This document shows positions 1-5,302 of a stretch of 5,302 nucleotides of DNA, piece by piece. This DNA comes from Pseudomonadota bacterium (GTDB lineage: Bacteria; Pseudomonadota; Alphaproteobacteria; Acetobacterales; Acetobacteraceae). The stretch is taken from the NCBI GenBank assembly GCA_021785335.1, contig JAJYFW010000166.1, positions 1-5,302 on the forward strand, given 5' to 3'. The stretch's first letter is position 1; each line of letters begins with the position of its first letter. The notes under the pieces were generated by a model. That model saw only the letters and a list, made by a program, of their open reading frames with translations, searched no databases and had not been told where the DNA came from. The translations under genes and the position numbers were made by a program.

Positions 1-60
1 TGCTCGACGCATGTGATGGCGCCGGACGGCGGCGAGCTGGTGCGCGTGCAGGTGCTCTGA
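1..60 (+). CDS. hupL: [NiFe]-hydrogenase large subunit, C-terminal end (partial)
   Basis: The first 60 bases read, in frame 1, as C-S-T-H followed by V-M-A-P-D-G-G-E-L-V-R-V-Q-V-L and a TGA stop. This matches the end of group 1 hydrogenase large subunits, whose C-terminal motif DPCxxCxxH supplies two of the four cysteines holding the NiFe site. The window opens on the codon of the second of these cysteines. In this family the maturation protease cuts just after the histidine once nickel is in place, so the 15 residues after H4 would be the removable tail; E. coli HyaB also has a 15-residue tail. The rest of the gene, and the small subunit, lie to the left of the window. The hupC and hupD genes that follow support the call. 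Confidence 0.93.
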   Translation, partial: CSTHVMAPDGGELVRVQVL

Positions 61-93
61 GGGATCGTCGGAAACAGGATCGGGGATCGTGCC
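61..93 (+). other. hupL-hupC spacer with a short direct repeat
   Basis: This 33-base gap is the only real intergenic space on the plus strand. GGGATCGT occurs at 61-68 and 83-90, with a further GGATCG at 77-82. GGGGA at 82-86 may serve as the hupC ribosome binding site. I see no promoter, terminator or hairpin, so read-through from hupL to hupC is the simplest view. Confidence 0.4.
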
Positions 94-828
94 ATGACGG
101 CAGACACGCGGACGACGCCTACGGATCTCGCGCAGGGGGCGACGGCGAGGCGGGTGAGCGCGCCGGTCTATGTGTACGAGTTGCCGGTGCGGATCTGGCA
201 CTGGGTGATGGCGCTGTCGATCGTGATTTTGTCGATCACCGGATTCCTGATCGCCGATCCGCTGTGGCCGTTGCAGGTCGGCCAGCCGAGCCAGCATTTC
301 CTGATGGGCGACATCCGCACGATCCATTTCATCACCGGCGACGTGTTCGCGGTGGCGATGCTGGTGCGGATCTACTGGGCGATCGTCGGCAACCGGTATG
401 CGCGGGAGATTTTCGCGCCCGCGGTCTGGCGGCGGTCGTGGCGGCGCGAGTTCGCCAGGACGATCCGCTGGTACCTGTTCCTCGAACGCGAGACGAGCAA
501 GGAGATCGGGCATAATCCGCTGGCGCAGCTTGCGATGTTCGCGATGTTCACGCTCGGCGTGCTGTTCCAGATCGTCACCGGCTTCGCGCTGTTCGGCGAG
601 GGGACCGGCCATGGCACCTGGGCCTTTGCGCTGTTCACGAGCTGGGTGATGCCGCTCTTCGGCAACAGCCAGGCGGTGCACACATGGCATCACCTGGCGA
701 TGTGGTACCTGATCCTGTTCGCGATGGTCCATGTCTACATGTCGGTGCGGGAGGACATCATGTCGCGGCAGACGATGATCAGCACGATGATCAATGGCTG
801 GCGCTTCTTCAAGGACGACCGGGAATGA
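94..828 (+). CDS. hupC: Ni/Fe-hydrogenase b-type cytochrome subunit HupC
   Basis: This 244-residue integral membrane protein is the diheme cytochrome b that anchors the periplasm-facing hydrogenase and passes electrons from H2 oxidation to the quinone pool. Family signatures are visible: RIWHW at 33-37, IRTIHFITGD at 74-83, and the C-terminal block HTWHHLAMWYLILFAMVHVY at 196-215. Candidate heme histidines are H36, H78, H196 or H199, and H213. Four hydrophobic segments are seen at about 36-54, 78-98, 143-166 and 200-217. The first 25 residues are polar and probably cytoplasmic. The ATG at 94 is preceded by GGGGA at 82-86, a modest ribosome binding site. The gene starts 33 bases after hupL and its stop overlaps the hupD start (ATGA). 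The position right after the large subunit is the standard hupSLC/hyaABC order. Length is normal for the family. Confidence 0.96.
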   Translation: MTADTRTTPTDLAQGATARRVSAPVYVYELPVRIWHWVMALSIVILSITGFLIADPLWPLQVGQPSQHFLMGDIRTIHFITGDVFAVAMLVRIYWAIVGNRYAREIFAPAVWRRSWRREFARTIRWYLFLERETSKEIGHNPLAQLAMFAMFTLGVLFQIVTGFALFGEGTGHGTWAFALFTSWVMPLFGNSQAVHTWHHLAMWYLILFAMVHVYMSVREDIMSRQTMISTMINGWRFFKDDRE

Positions 829-1400
829 GCCGCGGGGCGACGGTGCTCGGGATCGGCAACGTGCTCTGGGCGGACGAGGGGTTCGGCGTGCGCGCGGTGG
901 AGGCGCTGAATGCCGGCTGGACGTGCGGGCCGGAGGTGCGCCTCGTCGATGGCGGAACGCAGGGGCTGGCGCTGCTGCCGGTGGTGGGCGAGGCCGGGCT
1001 TCTGGTCATTCTCGACGCGGTGGATTTCGGGCTGGCGCCGGGGACGCTGATGGTGGCGGCCGACGACGAGGTGCCGCGCTACCTGACCGCGAAGAAGCTG
1101 AGCCTGCACCAGACGAGTTTCCAGGACGTGCTGGCGCTGGCGCAGATTTCGGGGCGGGCGCCGGCGCGGATGGTGCTGGTCGGCGTGCAGCCCTGCGACC
1201 TCGACACCTATGGCGGCGGGCTGTCGGCGCCGGTGGCGGCGCGGATCGGCGAGGCGGTGGACATCGTGCGGGCGCATCTGGCCGGGGCGGGGTTCGCGCT
1301 CGCGCCGCGCGCGGCCGGCGAGGAGGCGGAGCCGCTCGGCCCGGCCGCGGTGGCGATGACGTTCGGCGGACCGGCGGCGCAGATAGCGGAGGCATCGTGA
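825..1400 (+). CDS. hupD: Hydrogenase maturation protease HupD
   Basis: This 191-residue cytoplasmic endopeptidase removes the C-terminal tail of the large subunit after nickel insertion; its substrate is encoded two genes upstream. The N-terminus carries the family motif GIGNVLWADEGFG (residues 9-21). By alignment from memory with E. coli HybD (E16, D62, H93, the nickel-sensing residues), the equivalents here are E18, D64 in LDAVDFG, and H95 in KLSLHQTSFQDVL. VLVGVQP at 118-124 is also typical. The ATG at 825 is chosen because it begins immediately before the conserved motif, overlaps the hupC stop as ATGA, and has AAGGA at 811-815 at good spacing. The open frame extends upstream into hupC, but those codons are a shadow. 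A tail of about 30 residues rich in Ala and Pro follows the conserved core; HyaD-type proteases are similarly long. Confidence 0.96.
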   Translation: MSRGATVLGIGNVLWADEGFGVRAVEALNAGWTCGPEVRLVDGGTQGLALLPVVGEAGLLVILDAVDFGLAPGTLMVAADDEVPRYLTAKKLSLHQTSFQDVLALAQISGRAPARMVLVGVQPCDLDTYGGGLSAPVAARIGEAVDIVRAHLAGAGFALAPRAAGEEAEPLGPAAVAMTFGGPAAQIAEAS

Positions 1401-1798
1401 TGGCGGGATCGGCGGCACTGGCGCGGCTCGCGGCGGCGGAGGGCGTGCGGGAGCTGGGCGGCGACGGGCTGGAGGCGGCGCTGGCCGAGGGCACGACGCT
1501 GGTCCTGTTCACCGGCGATCCGGCGCGGCATCGGGAGATCGACGATGTCGCCGTGATCGTGCCGGAGCTTGCGAAGGCGTTCGCGGGGCGGTTCCGCTGC
1601 GCGATGGTGGACCCGGACCGGGAGCGGGCGGCGGCGGCGCGGTTCAGGGTGGTGGTCCGCCCGACGCTCGTTCTGGTGCATGAGGGGGCGATGATCGGCA
1701 GCGTCGCGCGGATGCGGAGCTGGGCGGAGTATCTGGAGGCGATCGGCGGGATGCTCGACCGGATCGGCGCGCCGGCGGCCGCCGCGATGGAGGCCTGA
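1400..1798 (+). CDS. hupG: Hydrogenase accessory protein HupG (HyaE/HoxO family)
   Basis: This 132-residue protein belongs to the HyaE/HupG/HoxO family, which has a thioredoxin fold without redox cysteines and acts as a chaperone for the small subunit before Tat export. The fold is recognisable in the strand TTLVLFTGD (32-40), the helix with VPELAKAF (54-61), the strand and turn RCAMVDPDRE (66-75), and VVVRPTLVLVHEG (84-96), which holds the proline expected before the cis-Pro strand. Where thioredoxin has CGPC there is no cysteine pair; the only cysteine is C67. E. coli HyaE is also 132 residues. The ATG at 1400 overlaps the hupD stop by one base (TGATG) and has GGAGG at 1388-1392, seven bases upstream. 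A GTG at 1397 in the same frame is possible but sits closer than usual to that site. Confidence 0.9.
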   Translation: MAGSAALARLAAAEGVRELGGDGLEAALAEGTTLVLFTGDPARHREIDDVAVIVPELAKAFAGRFRCAMVDPDRERAAAARFRVVVRPTLVLVHEGAMIGSVARMRSWAEYLEAIGGMLDRIGAPAAAAMEA

Positions 1799-1800
1799 CG

Positions 1801-2631
1801 ATGGACCCGTTCGCCCTGCCCGCGCGATCCGGCACCGCCGAGGCGGGACCGGACTATCTCGCGCTGCCGACGGAGATGCATGTGTTCCGCGCGCCCTCGC
1901 TGCCCGACGATCCGGCGGCGCGGGCGCGGTGCCGCACCTGGCTGCAGCGGATCGGCGCGGCGCTGGAGGCGGCTGCATCCGGCGCTGCGGTGGGGCAGAT
2001 CGTGCTCGACGAGGCCTCGGCGGCGGATTGCGCCAGTCTCGACGAGATCCTGCTCGATGGCGAGGTGAGCGCGCTGGTGCTGGGCGCGCCGGAATGGCAG
2101 ATCGGCGAGACGGCCTATACCGGATTGTGGCGGCTGCGGGCGCGCGATGCGGCGACCGGGCGGCGGCTGGACCGGCTGGAGATCGGGCCAATACCGGCGG
2201 TGGTGGCGGCGCGCGCCGCAGCTTCCTGGGGGCTTATGGAGCTGCCGGCGCCGGAGGCGATTCCGCCGGAGATGGTCAACGCGCCGCACGTGCTGGCGGA
2301 GCTGCGCGCCCGCAGCGCCGCGTTCCGGCCGGGCGGCGCGGCGCATGTGATCAATCTCGGCCTGCTGCCGCTGGCCGAGGCGGAGCTGACCTGGCTGGTG
2401 CGCACGCTCGGCGAGGGGCCGGCGATCATTCTCTCGGGCGGGTACGGCACCTGCCGGATCCGCAGCACGCGCCTCGCCGGGACCTGGTGGGTGCAGTATT
2501 ACAACGCGGCGGACGCGCTGATCCTGAACACGCTGGAGATCGCCGCGGTGCCGGCGGTGGCCTGCGCCGCCCAGGACGACATCGCCGAATCCGCATCGCG
2601 CGTGCGGGCGCTGGAGGCGGCCTATCCATGA
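1801..2631 (+). CDS. hupH: Hydrogenase expression/maturation protein HupH (HyaF/HoxQ family)
   Basis: This 276-residue cytoplasmic protein matches the HupH/HyaF/HoxQ family, which works with HupG in assembling the small subunit; its biochemical activity is not established. Two parts are visible. The N-terminal half contains LALPTEMHVFRAPSLPD (20-36) and a central ALVLGAPEWQIGETAYTG (91-108). The second half contains VNAPHVLAELRAR (159-171), the ILSGGYGTCRI block (210-220), WWVQYYNAADALILNTLEI (229-247) and AAQDDIAESASRV (256-268), which together are the conserved C-terminal region of the family. E. coli HyaF is 285 residues, so length is normal. GGAGG at 1789-1793 lies seven bases before the ATG, and only two bases separate it from the hupG stop. 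The end overlaps hupI by ATGA. There is no signal peptide or membrane segment. Confidence 0.93.
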   Translation: MDPFALPARSGTAEAGPDYLALPTEMHVFRAPSLPDDPAARARCRTWLQRIGAALEAAASGAAVGQIVLDEASAADCASLDEILLDGEVSALVLGAPEWQIGETAYTGLWRLRARDAATGRRLDRLEIGPIPAVVAARAAASWGLMELPAPEAIPPEMVNAPHVLAELRARSAAFRPGGAAHVINLGLLPLAEAELTWLVRTLGEGPAIILSGGYGTCRIRSTRLAGTWWVQYYNAADALILNTLEIAAVPAVACAAQDDIAESASRVRALEAAYP

Positions 2632-2825
2632 GCGGGACCGCCGAGCTTTCCCGCCATGAGTGCCGGATCTGCTGGCATGTGTACGATCCGGCGGCGGGCG
2701 ACGAGGTGTGGCAGATCGCGCCGGGGACGGCGTTCGCCGACCTGCCGGAGTCGTGGCATTGCCCGAACTGCGACGCCGAGCGCCACCAGTTCCTGCCGCT
2801 CGACGCGGAGGACCGCGATGCATGA
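2628..2825 (+). CDS. hupI: Hydrogenase-associated rubredoxin HupI (HoxR family)
   Basis: This 65-residue rubredoxin binds one iron through four cysteines: C12 and C15 (CRIC) and C45 and C48 (CPNC). It is of the hydrogenase-linked type, not a general rubredoxin: Trp and Asp replace the usual Gly after each CxxC pair (CWHVYDP, CPNCD), and the linker PAAGDEVWQIAPGTAFADLP matches HupI/HoxR. In Cupriavidus necator, HoxR supports formation of an oxygen-tolerant membrane-bound hydrogenase, probably by electron transfer to the small-subunit clusters; the same role here is inferred. The ATG at 2628 overlaps the hupH stop by ATGA, with GGAGG at 2613-2617. The last eight bases overlap the hypA start, so translation of the two is likely coupled. 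Confidence 0.94.
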   Translation: MSGTAELSRHECRICWHVYDPAAGDEVWQIAPGTAFADLPESWHCPNCDAERHQFLPLDAEDRDA

Positions 2826-3159
2826 GATGGCGCTCTGCGAGGGGCTGGTGCAGGCGCTGGAGGCGCAGGCGGGGGCGGCCGCGTTCAGCCGGGTGCATGC
2901 GGTGGAGCTGGAAATCGGCGCGCTGGCGGCGGTGGAATGCGAGGCGATGCGGTTCAATTTCGGCATCGTGACGCGCGGCACGCTGGCGGAGGACGCGCGG
3001 CTCGACATCGTCGAGGTCGATGGCAGGGCCTGGTGCATGCAATGCGGCACCACGGTGACGCTGCGGCGCTTCGGCGATCCGTGTCCGCATTGCGGCAGCC
3101 TGCAATTGCAGGTTCTCGACGGCAAGCAGATCAGGATCAGGCAGATCGAGGTGACATGA
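2818..3159 (+). CDS. hypA: Hydrogenase nickel insertion protein HypA
   Basis: This 113-residue metallochaperone hands nickel to the hydrogenase large subunit together with HypB. The N-terminus [10 protein letters not shown] holds the invariant Met-His-Glu, where H2 is a nickel ligand. The structural zinc site is formed by C73 and C76 (CMQC) and C89 and C92 (CPHC). Length is exactly as expected. The ATG at 2818 is fixed by the MHE motif, which cannot be preceded by other residues in this family, and by GGAGG at 2807-2811 six bases upstream. It overlaps hupI by eight bases and its TGA overlaps the preferred hypB start by one base. In many related clusters hupJ and hupK lie between hupI and hypA; here they do not. 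Confidence 0.97.
   Translation: MHEMALCEGLVQALEAQAGAAAFSRVHAVELEIGALAAVECEAMRFNFGIVTRGTLAEDARLDIVEVDGRAWCMQCGTTVTLRRFGDPCPHCGSLQLQVLDGKQIRIRQIEVT
3148..3152 (+). promoter_or_regulatory. Ribosome binding site deciding the hypB start
   Basis: GAGGT inside the end of hypA lies six bases before the ATG at 3159 but only three before the ATG at 3156. This spacing supports 3159 as the start, which also gives the canonical Met-Cys-x-x-Cys N-terminus. Confidence 0.6.
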
Positions 3160-4055
3160 TGTGCGGCATATGCGGCTGCGGCGATACCGGGGAACACCAT
3201 CATGAGCATGAACATGAGCATGAGCATGAGCATGGGCACGGGCACGGGCACGACCACGGGCATGATCATGGCCACGCGCCGGAGCACGCTCACGCGCACG
3301 CGGCGGGGCTGGCGCCGGCGCGGATGGTGCGGGTGGAGCAGGACATCATGGCGGCGAACCAGCGCCATGCCGATGCCAACCGGACGTATTTCGCCGAGCG
3401 GGGCATTTTCGTCGTCAACCTCGTCTCCAGCCCCGGCTCGGGCAAGACCTCGCTGCTGGTGCGGACGGTCGCGGCGCTGAAGGCGGAGATGCCGGTCGCG
3501 GTGATCGAGGGCGACCAGCAGACGGAGTTCGACGCCGAGCGGATCCGCGCGGCGGGGGCGCCGGCCTGGCAGATCAATACCGGCAAGGCGTGCCATCTCG
3601 ACGCGCACATGGTCGGCCACGCGCTGGAGCACCTGCCGGCGCTGGAGGGCGGGATCCTGTTCATCGAGAATGTCGGCAACCTCGTCTGCCCGGCGGGGTT
3701 CGACCTCGGCGAGGCGCACAAGGTCGTCATTCTCTCGGTGACCGAGGGCGAGGACAAGCCGCTGAAATATCCGCACATGTTCCACGCCGCGGACCTGATG
3801 CTGGTCAACAAGATCGACCTGCTGCCGCATGTGGCGTGCGACATGGAGCTGATCCTCGCCGGCGCGCTGCGGGTGAATCCGGCCATCGGGTCGTTCGCGG
3901 TCTCGGCGGCGACGGGAGAGGGATTCGGCGCCTGGCTGGACTGGCTGCGCCAGGGGCGCGAGCGGGCGCGGCGGGCGCAGCACGGGGCGATGCAGGCGCG
4001 GCGCGAGGCGTTGCGGCGGGAGCTGGCCTCGATCGACGCGACGCTCGCGGGCTGA
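3159..4055 (+). CDS. hypB: Hydrogenase nickel incorporation GTPase HypB
   Basis: This 298-residue SIMIBI-class GTPase drives nickel transfer into the large subunit with HypA. From this start the N-terminus is MCGICGCG, the CxxCGC high-affinity nickel motif (C2, C5, C7). A His-rich segment follows with 18 histidines in residues 13-47, a likely nickel store. The GTPase domain has Walker A SSPGSGKT (90-97), EGDQQTEFD (117-125), ENVGNLVCP (170-178), [12 protein letters not shown] (194-205) and NKID (217-220). C145, H146 and C177 correspond to the second metal site at the dimer interface. A 35-residue Arg/Ala-rich helical tail follows W262. The ATG at 3159 is preferred over the adjacent in-frame ATG at 3156 because it puts Cys at position 2 and leaves six bases after GAGGT (3148-3152). 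It ends six bases from the stop of hypE on the other strand. Confidence 0.97.
   Translation: MCGICGCGDTGEHHHEHEHEHEHEHGHGHGHDHGHDHGHAPEHAHAHAAGLAPARMVRVEQDIMAANQRHADANRTYFAERGIFVVNLVSSPGSGKTSLLVRTVAALKAEMPVAVIEGDQQTEFDAERIRAAGAPAWQINTGKACHLDAHMVGHALEHLPALEGGILFIENVGNLVCPAGFDLGEAHKVVILSVTEGEDKPLKYPHMFHAADLMLVNKIDLLPHVACDMELILAGALRVNPAIGSFAVSAATGEGFGAWLDWLRQGRERARRAQHGAMQARREALRRELASIDATLAG
3192..3299 (+). repeat. Hexamer-repeat tract coding for the His-rich segment of HypB
   Basis: The 36 codons from E12 to H47 of HypB contain 18 His codons, mostly alternating with Glu, Gly, Asp or Ala. At the DNA level the tract is built from two hexamer series: five units of GAGCAT (one with GAA) and then three units of GGGCAC, followed by degenerate GAC/GGC/GAT plus CAC/CAT units. 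His is CAT in the first series and CAC in the second, as though two short units were expanded separately. The first series is clearly less GC-rich than the surroundings. Such tracts can lengthen or shorten by slippage, always in steps of two residues without a frameshift. Confidence 0.9.
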
Positions 4056-4066
4056 TCCCGCTCAGC
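4047..4066. other. Overlapping inverted repeats at the hypB/hypE convergent stops
   Basis: Two mutually exclusive 5-bp stems lie across the six-base gap. GCGGG (4047-4051) pairs with CCCGC (4057-4061), and GCTGA (4051-4055) pairs with TCAGC (4062-4066); the second includes both stop codons. Part of the second symmetry is expected, because TGA on one strand faces TCA from the other. No T-run follows on either strand, so this is not a classical intrinsic terminator. It might act as a weak two-way terminator or 3'-end stabiliser, or be chance in GC-rich sequence. Confidence 0.3.
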
Positions 4067-5078
4067 AGATCCGCGGCAGCGGGTCGGATTCCAGTTCGGG
4101 CAGGGTCCGCGCGCCGCCGATGCGGGTGCGCAGGAGAACCGGGGCATCGGCCGGGGCGGCCGCGCCGATCGCGCCGATGATCGCGGCCCCCTCCCCTTCG
4201 GGCAAGGCGCGCCAGGCGGCGAGGATGGCGGCCGCCGCCGTCGGGGCGGCGACGGCGACGACGCGGCCCTCGCTCGCGAGGTAGAGCGGATCGTAGCCGA
4301 GCATGTCGCAGACCGCGCGCGTGGTGCCGCGGACCGGGATCGCCGCCTCGTCGAGCTCGACGGCGCGGCCGGCGCCGCGGGCGATTTCATGGGCGACGGT
4401 GGCGAGGCCGCCGCGCGTGGGATCGCGCATGAAGCGCAGGCCGGGCAGGACGGCGATGGCGGCGGTGAGCGGCAGGACGCTCGCGGCGTCGGACACGACA
4501 TCGCCGCTGAGGCCGAATTCCTCGCGCGCCAGCATCACCGCGATGCCGTGATCGCCCACCGGGCCGCTGACCAGCACGGCATCGCCGGTCTCGATCCGGC
4601 CGAGGCCGAGGCCGCAGCCGGGCGGGCGGACGCCGATGCCGGTGAGGGCGAGATAGATCCCCCCGCCCTGCCCGCGCGGCAGGACCTTGGTGTCGCCGGC
4701 GACGACGCGCACGCCGGCGGCGCGGGCGGCGCCGGCGAGGCTGGCGACGATGCGCTCCAGCCGGGCGATTTCCAGCCCCTCCTCGATCAGCGCGGCCAGG
4801 GTGAGATAGAGCGGGCGGGCGCCGGCGACGGCGAGGTCGTTCACCGTGCCGTGCACCGCGAGGGCGCCGATGTCGCCGCCGGGAAAGCTGAGCGGCTGGA
4901 CGGTGAAACCGTCGGTGGTGACGACGATCTCGCCCGCGGGCAGGGCGACGGGCACGGCGTCGGCCCCGGTGTCGAGCGCGGGGTCGGCGAGGTGGCGGGC
5001 GAAGACCTCCTCGATCAGCGCCCGCATCAGGCGGCCGCCATTGCCGTGGGCAAGGCTGACATGGGTATCCTCGATCAC
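4062..5078 (-). CDS. hypE: Hydrogenase expression/formation protein HypE (carbamoyl dehydratase)
   Basis: This 338-residue PurM-like ATPase accepts a carbamoyl group from HypF on its C-terminal cysteine and dehydrates it to thiocyanate, the source of the cyanide ligands on the active-site iron. The protein ends in PRIC, the expected terminus with the acceptor C338. Other family motifs are AHGNGGRLM (10-18), TTDGFTVQPLSFPGGDIG (54-71), VHGTVNDLAVAGARPLYL (75-92), AGDTKV (127-132), SGPVGDHGIAVM (171-182), RDPTRGGLATV (218-228) and DPLYLASEGR (263-272). The start is GTG at 5078-5076, chosen because it sits six bases after GGAGG and overlaps the hypF stop as GTGA; the next Met is residue 18, inside a conserved motif. 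It is transcribed opposite to hypAB and its stop is six bases from the hypB stop. Confidence 0.97.
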   Translation of the reverse strand: MIEDTHVSLAHGNGGRLMRALIEEVFARHLADPALDTGADAVPVALPAGEIVVTTDGFTVQPLSFPGGDIGALAVHGTVNDLAVAGARPLYLTLAALIEEGLEIARLERIVASLAGAARAAGVRVVAGDTKVLPRGQGGGIYLALTGIGVRPPGCGLGLGRIETGDAVLVSGPVGDHGIAVMLAREEFGLSGDVVSDAASVLPLTAAIAVLPGLRFMRDPTRGGLATVAHEIARGAGRAVELDEAAIPVRGTTRAVCDMLGYDPLYLASEGRVVAVAAPTAAAAILAAWRALPEGEGAAIIGAIGAAAPADAPVLLRTRIGGARTLPELESDPLPRIC

Positions 5079-5302
5079 GCGCGTCCTCCGTATTCGATGA
5101 TCTGGCCGAAGCTGAGCCCGGCATCGTTGCAGGCGATCGCCTCGCCGAACAGGGTTGCGAAGCCGGCGGCGCGCAGGGCGGGGGCGAGGCGCTCGACCAG
5201 GTTCCGGTTCTGGAAGACGCCGCCGGCGAGGCCGATGGCGGCGACGCCGTGGCGGCGGCGGACGGCCTCCGCGATGGCCAGCGCGGTCGCCGCCATCGTG
5301 GC
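5075..5302 (-). CDS. hypF: Carbamoyltransferase HypF, C-terminal end (partial)
   Basis: The frame is open to the right edge and shows the last 75 residues of HypF, about a tenth of a usual 750-residue protein. HypF uses carbamoyl phosphate and ATP to make carbamoyl-adenylate and transfers the carbamoyl group to HypE. The visible part is the end of the Kae1-like transferase domain: LAGGVFQNRNLVERL (visible residues 25-39) and ACNDAGLSFGQ (57-67), corresponding to the usual sGGVFqN and NDGGLxxGQ motifs. Ala replaces one Gly of the second motif, which I judge to be family variation. An internal ATG at 5296-5294 is not the start, since the conserved domain is already under way. The stop overlaps the hypE start by four bases, placing the two partner enzymes in one unit. 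The acylphosphatase and YrdC-like domains lie outside the window. Confidence 0.93.
   Translation of the reverse strand, partial: ATMAATALAIAEAVRRRHGVAAIGLAGGVFQNRNLVERLAPALRAAGFATLFGEAIACNDAGLSFGQIIEYGGRA
5085..5089 (-). promoter_or_regulatory. Ribosome binding site of hypE
   Basis: On the minus strand GGAGG lies within the last codons of hypF, six bases before the GTG at 5078. It settles the GTG start and points to coupled translation of hypF and hypE. Confidence 0.75.

Noticed and set aside
61..93. A promoter or operator in the hupL-hupC spacer
   Set aside because: The short GGGATCGT repeat is the only structure. There is no recognisable -35/-10 or -24/-12 pair, and genes in this position are normally read from the upstream hupSL promoter.
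684..824. Longer N-terminus for hupD starting inside hupC
   Set aside because: It would overlap hupC by over 140 bases. The protease motif begins right after the ATG at 825, as in HybD and HyaD.
1006..3105. A 699-codon open frame on the minus strand
   Set aside because: It lies antisense to five well-recognised genes, has a composition dominated by Arg, Pro and Ala, and shows no family motif. Long open antisense frames are common in sequence this GC-rich.
3202..3480. An alternate-frame peptide beginning with Met-Ser and Gly-Thr repeats
   Set aside because: It is the shifted reading of the hypB hexamer repeat and the P-loop region, with no motif of its own.
2622..3983. A 453-codon minus-strand open frame across hypA and hypB
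   Set aside because: It is antisense to confirmed HypA and HypB motifs and includes the complement of the His-tract hexamers (alternating Val/Pro and Met/Leu), which is a shadow of the repeat.
4387..5124. A second minus-strand open frame over hypE
   Set aside because: The translation is Arg/Pro/His-rich low complexity in another frame of hypE; the HypE frame has all family motifs.

Overview
The window lies inside a maturation cluster for an uptake [NiFe]-hydrogenase. It comes from a high-GC bacterium, most likely an alphaproteobacterium. That guess rests on the hup-type gene set and order, the G/C-rich third codon positions and the short overlapping junctions; no ribosomal RNA or other taxonomic marker is present, so the taxon is an inference. 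Every base except 33 near the left edge and a few at junctions is coding.

Plus strand, positions 1-4055, reads as one tightly coupled unit. It starts with the last 19 codons of the hydrogenase large subunit (hupL), opening exactly on the second cysteine of the C-terminal metal-binding motif. Then come hupC (membrane cytochrome b that takes electrons from the hydrogenase), hupD (protease that removes the large-subunit tail), hupG (thioredoxin-like chaperone without cysteines), hupH (maturation protein), hupI (rubredoxin), hypA and hypB (nickel delivery). From hupC onward neighbouring genes overlap by 1-8 bases or are 2 bases apart, most with a clear GGAGG-like ribosome binding site, which suggests translational coupling.

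Minus strand, positions 5302-4062, carries the last 75 codons of hypF followed by complete hypE, overlapping by GTGA. HypF and HypE together make the cyanide ligands of the active-site iron. This unit converges on hypB with only 6 bases between the stop codons.

Together the genes cover electron transfer (HupC), nickel insertion (HypA, HypB), cyanide synthesis (HypF, HypE), small-subunit and assembly helpers (HupG, HupH, HupI) and the final proteolysis (HupD). hupF, hupJ and hupK, which many related clusters carry between these genes, are absent from their usual places, and hypC and hypD are not in the window. I saw no RNA gene, mobile element, CRISPR array or convincing promoter. The families are all known; the unusual points are the pruned gene set, the convergent hyp arrangement and a His-rich hexamer-repeat tract in hypB. 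I found no evidence for an undescribed system.
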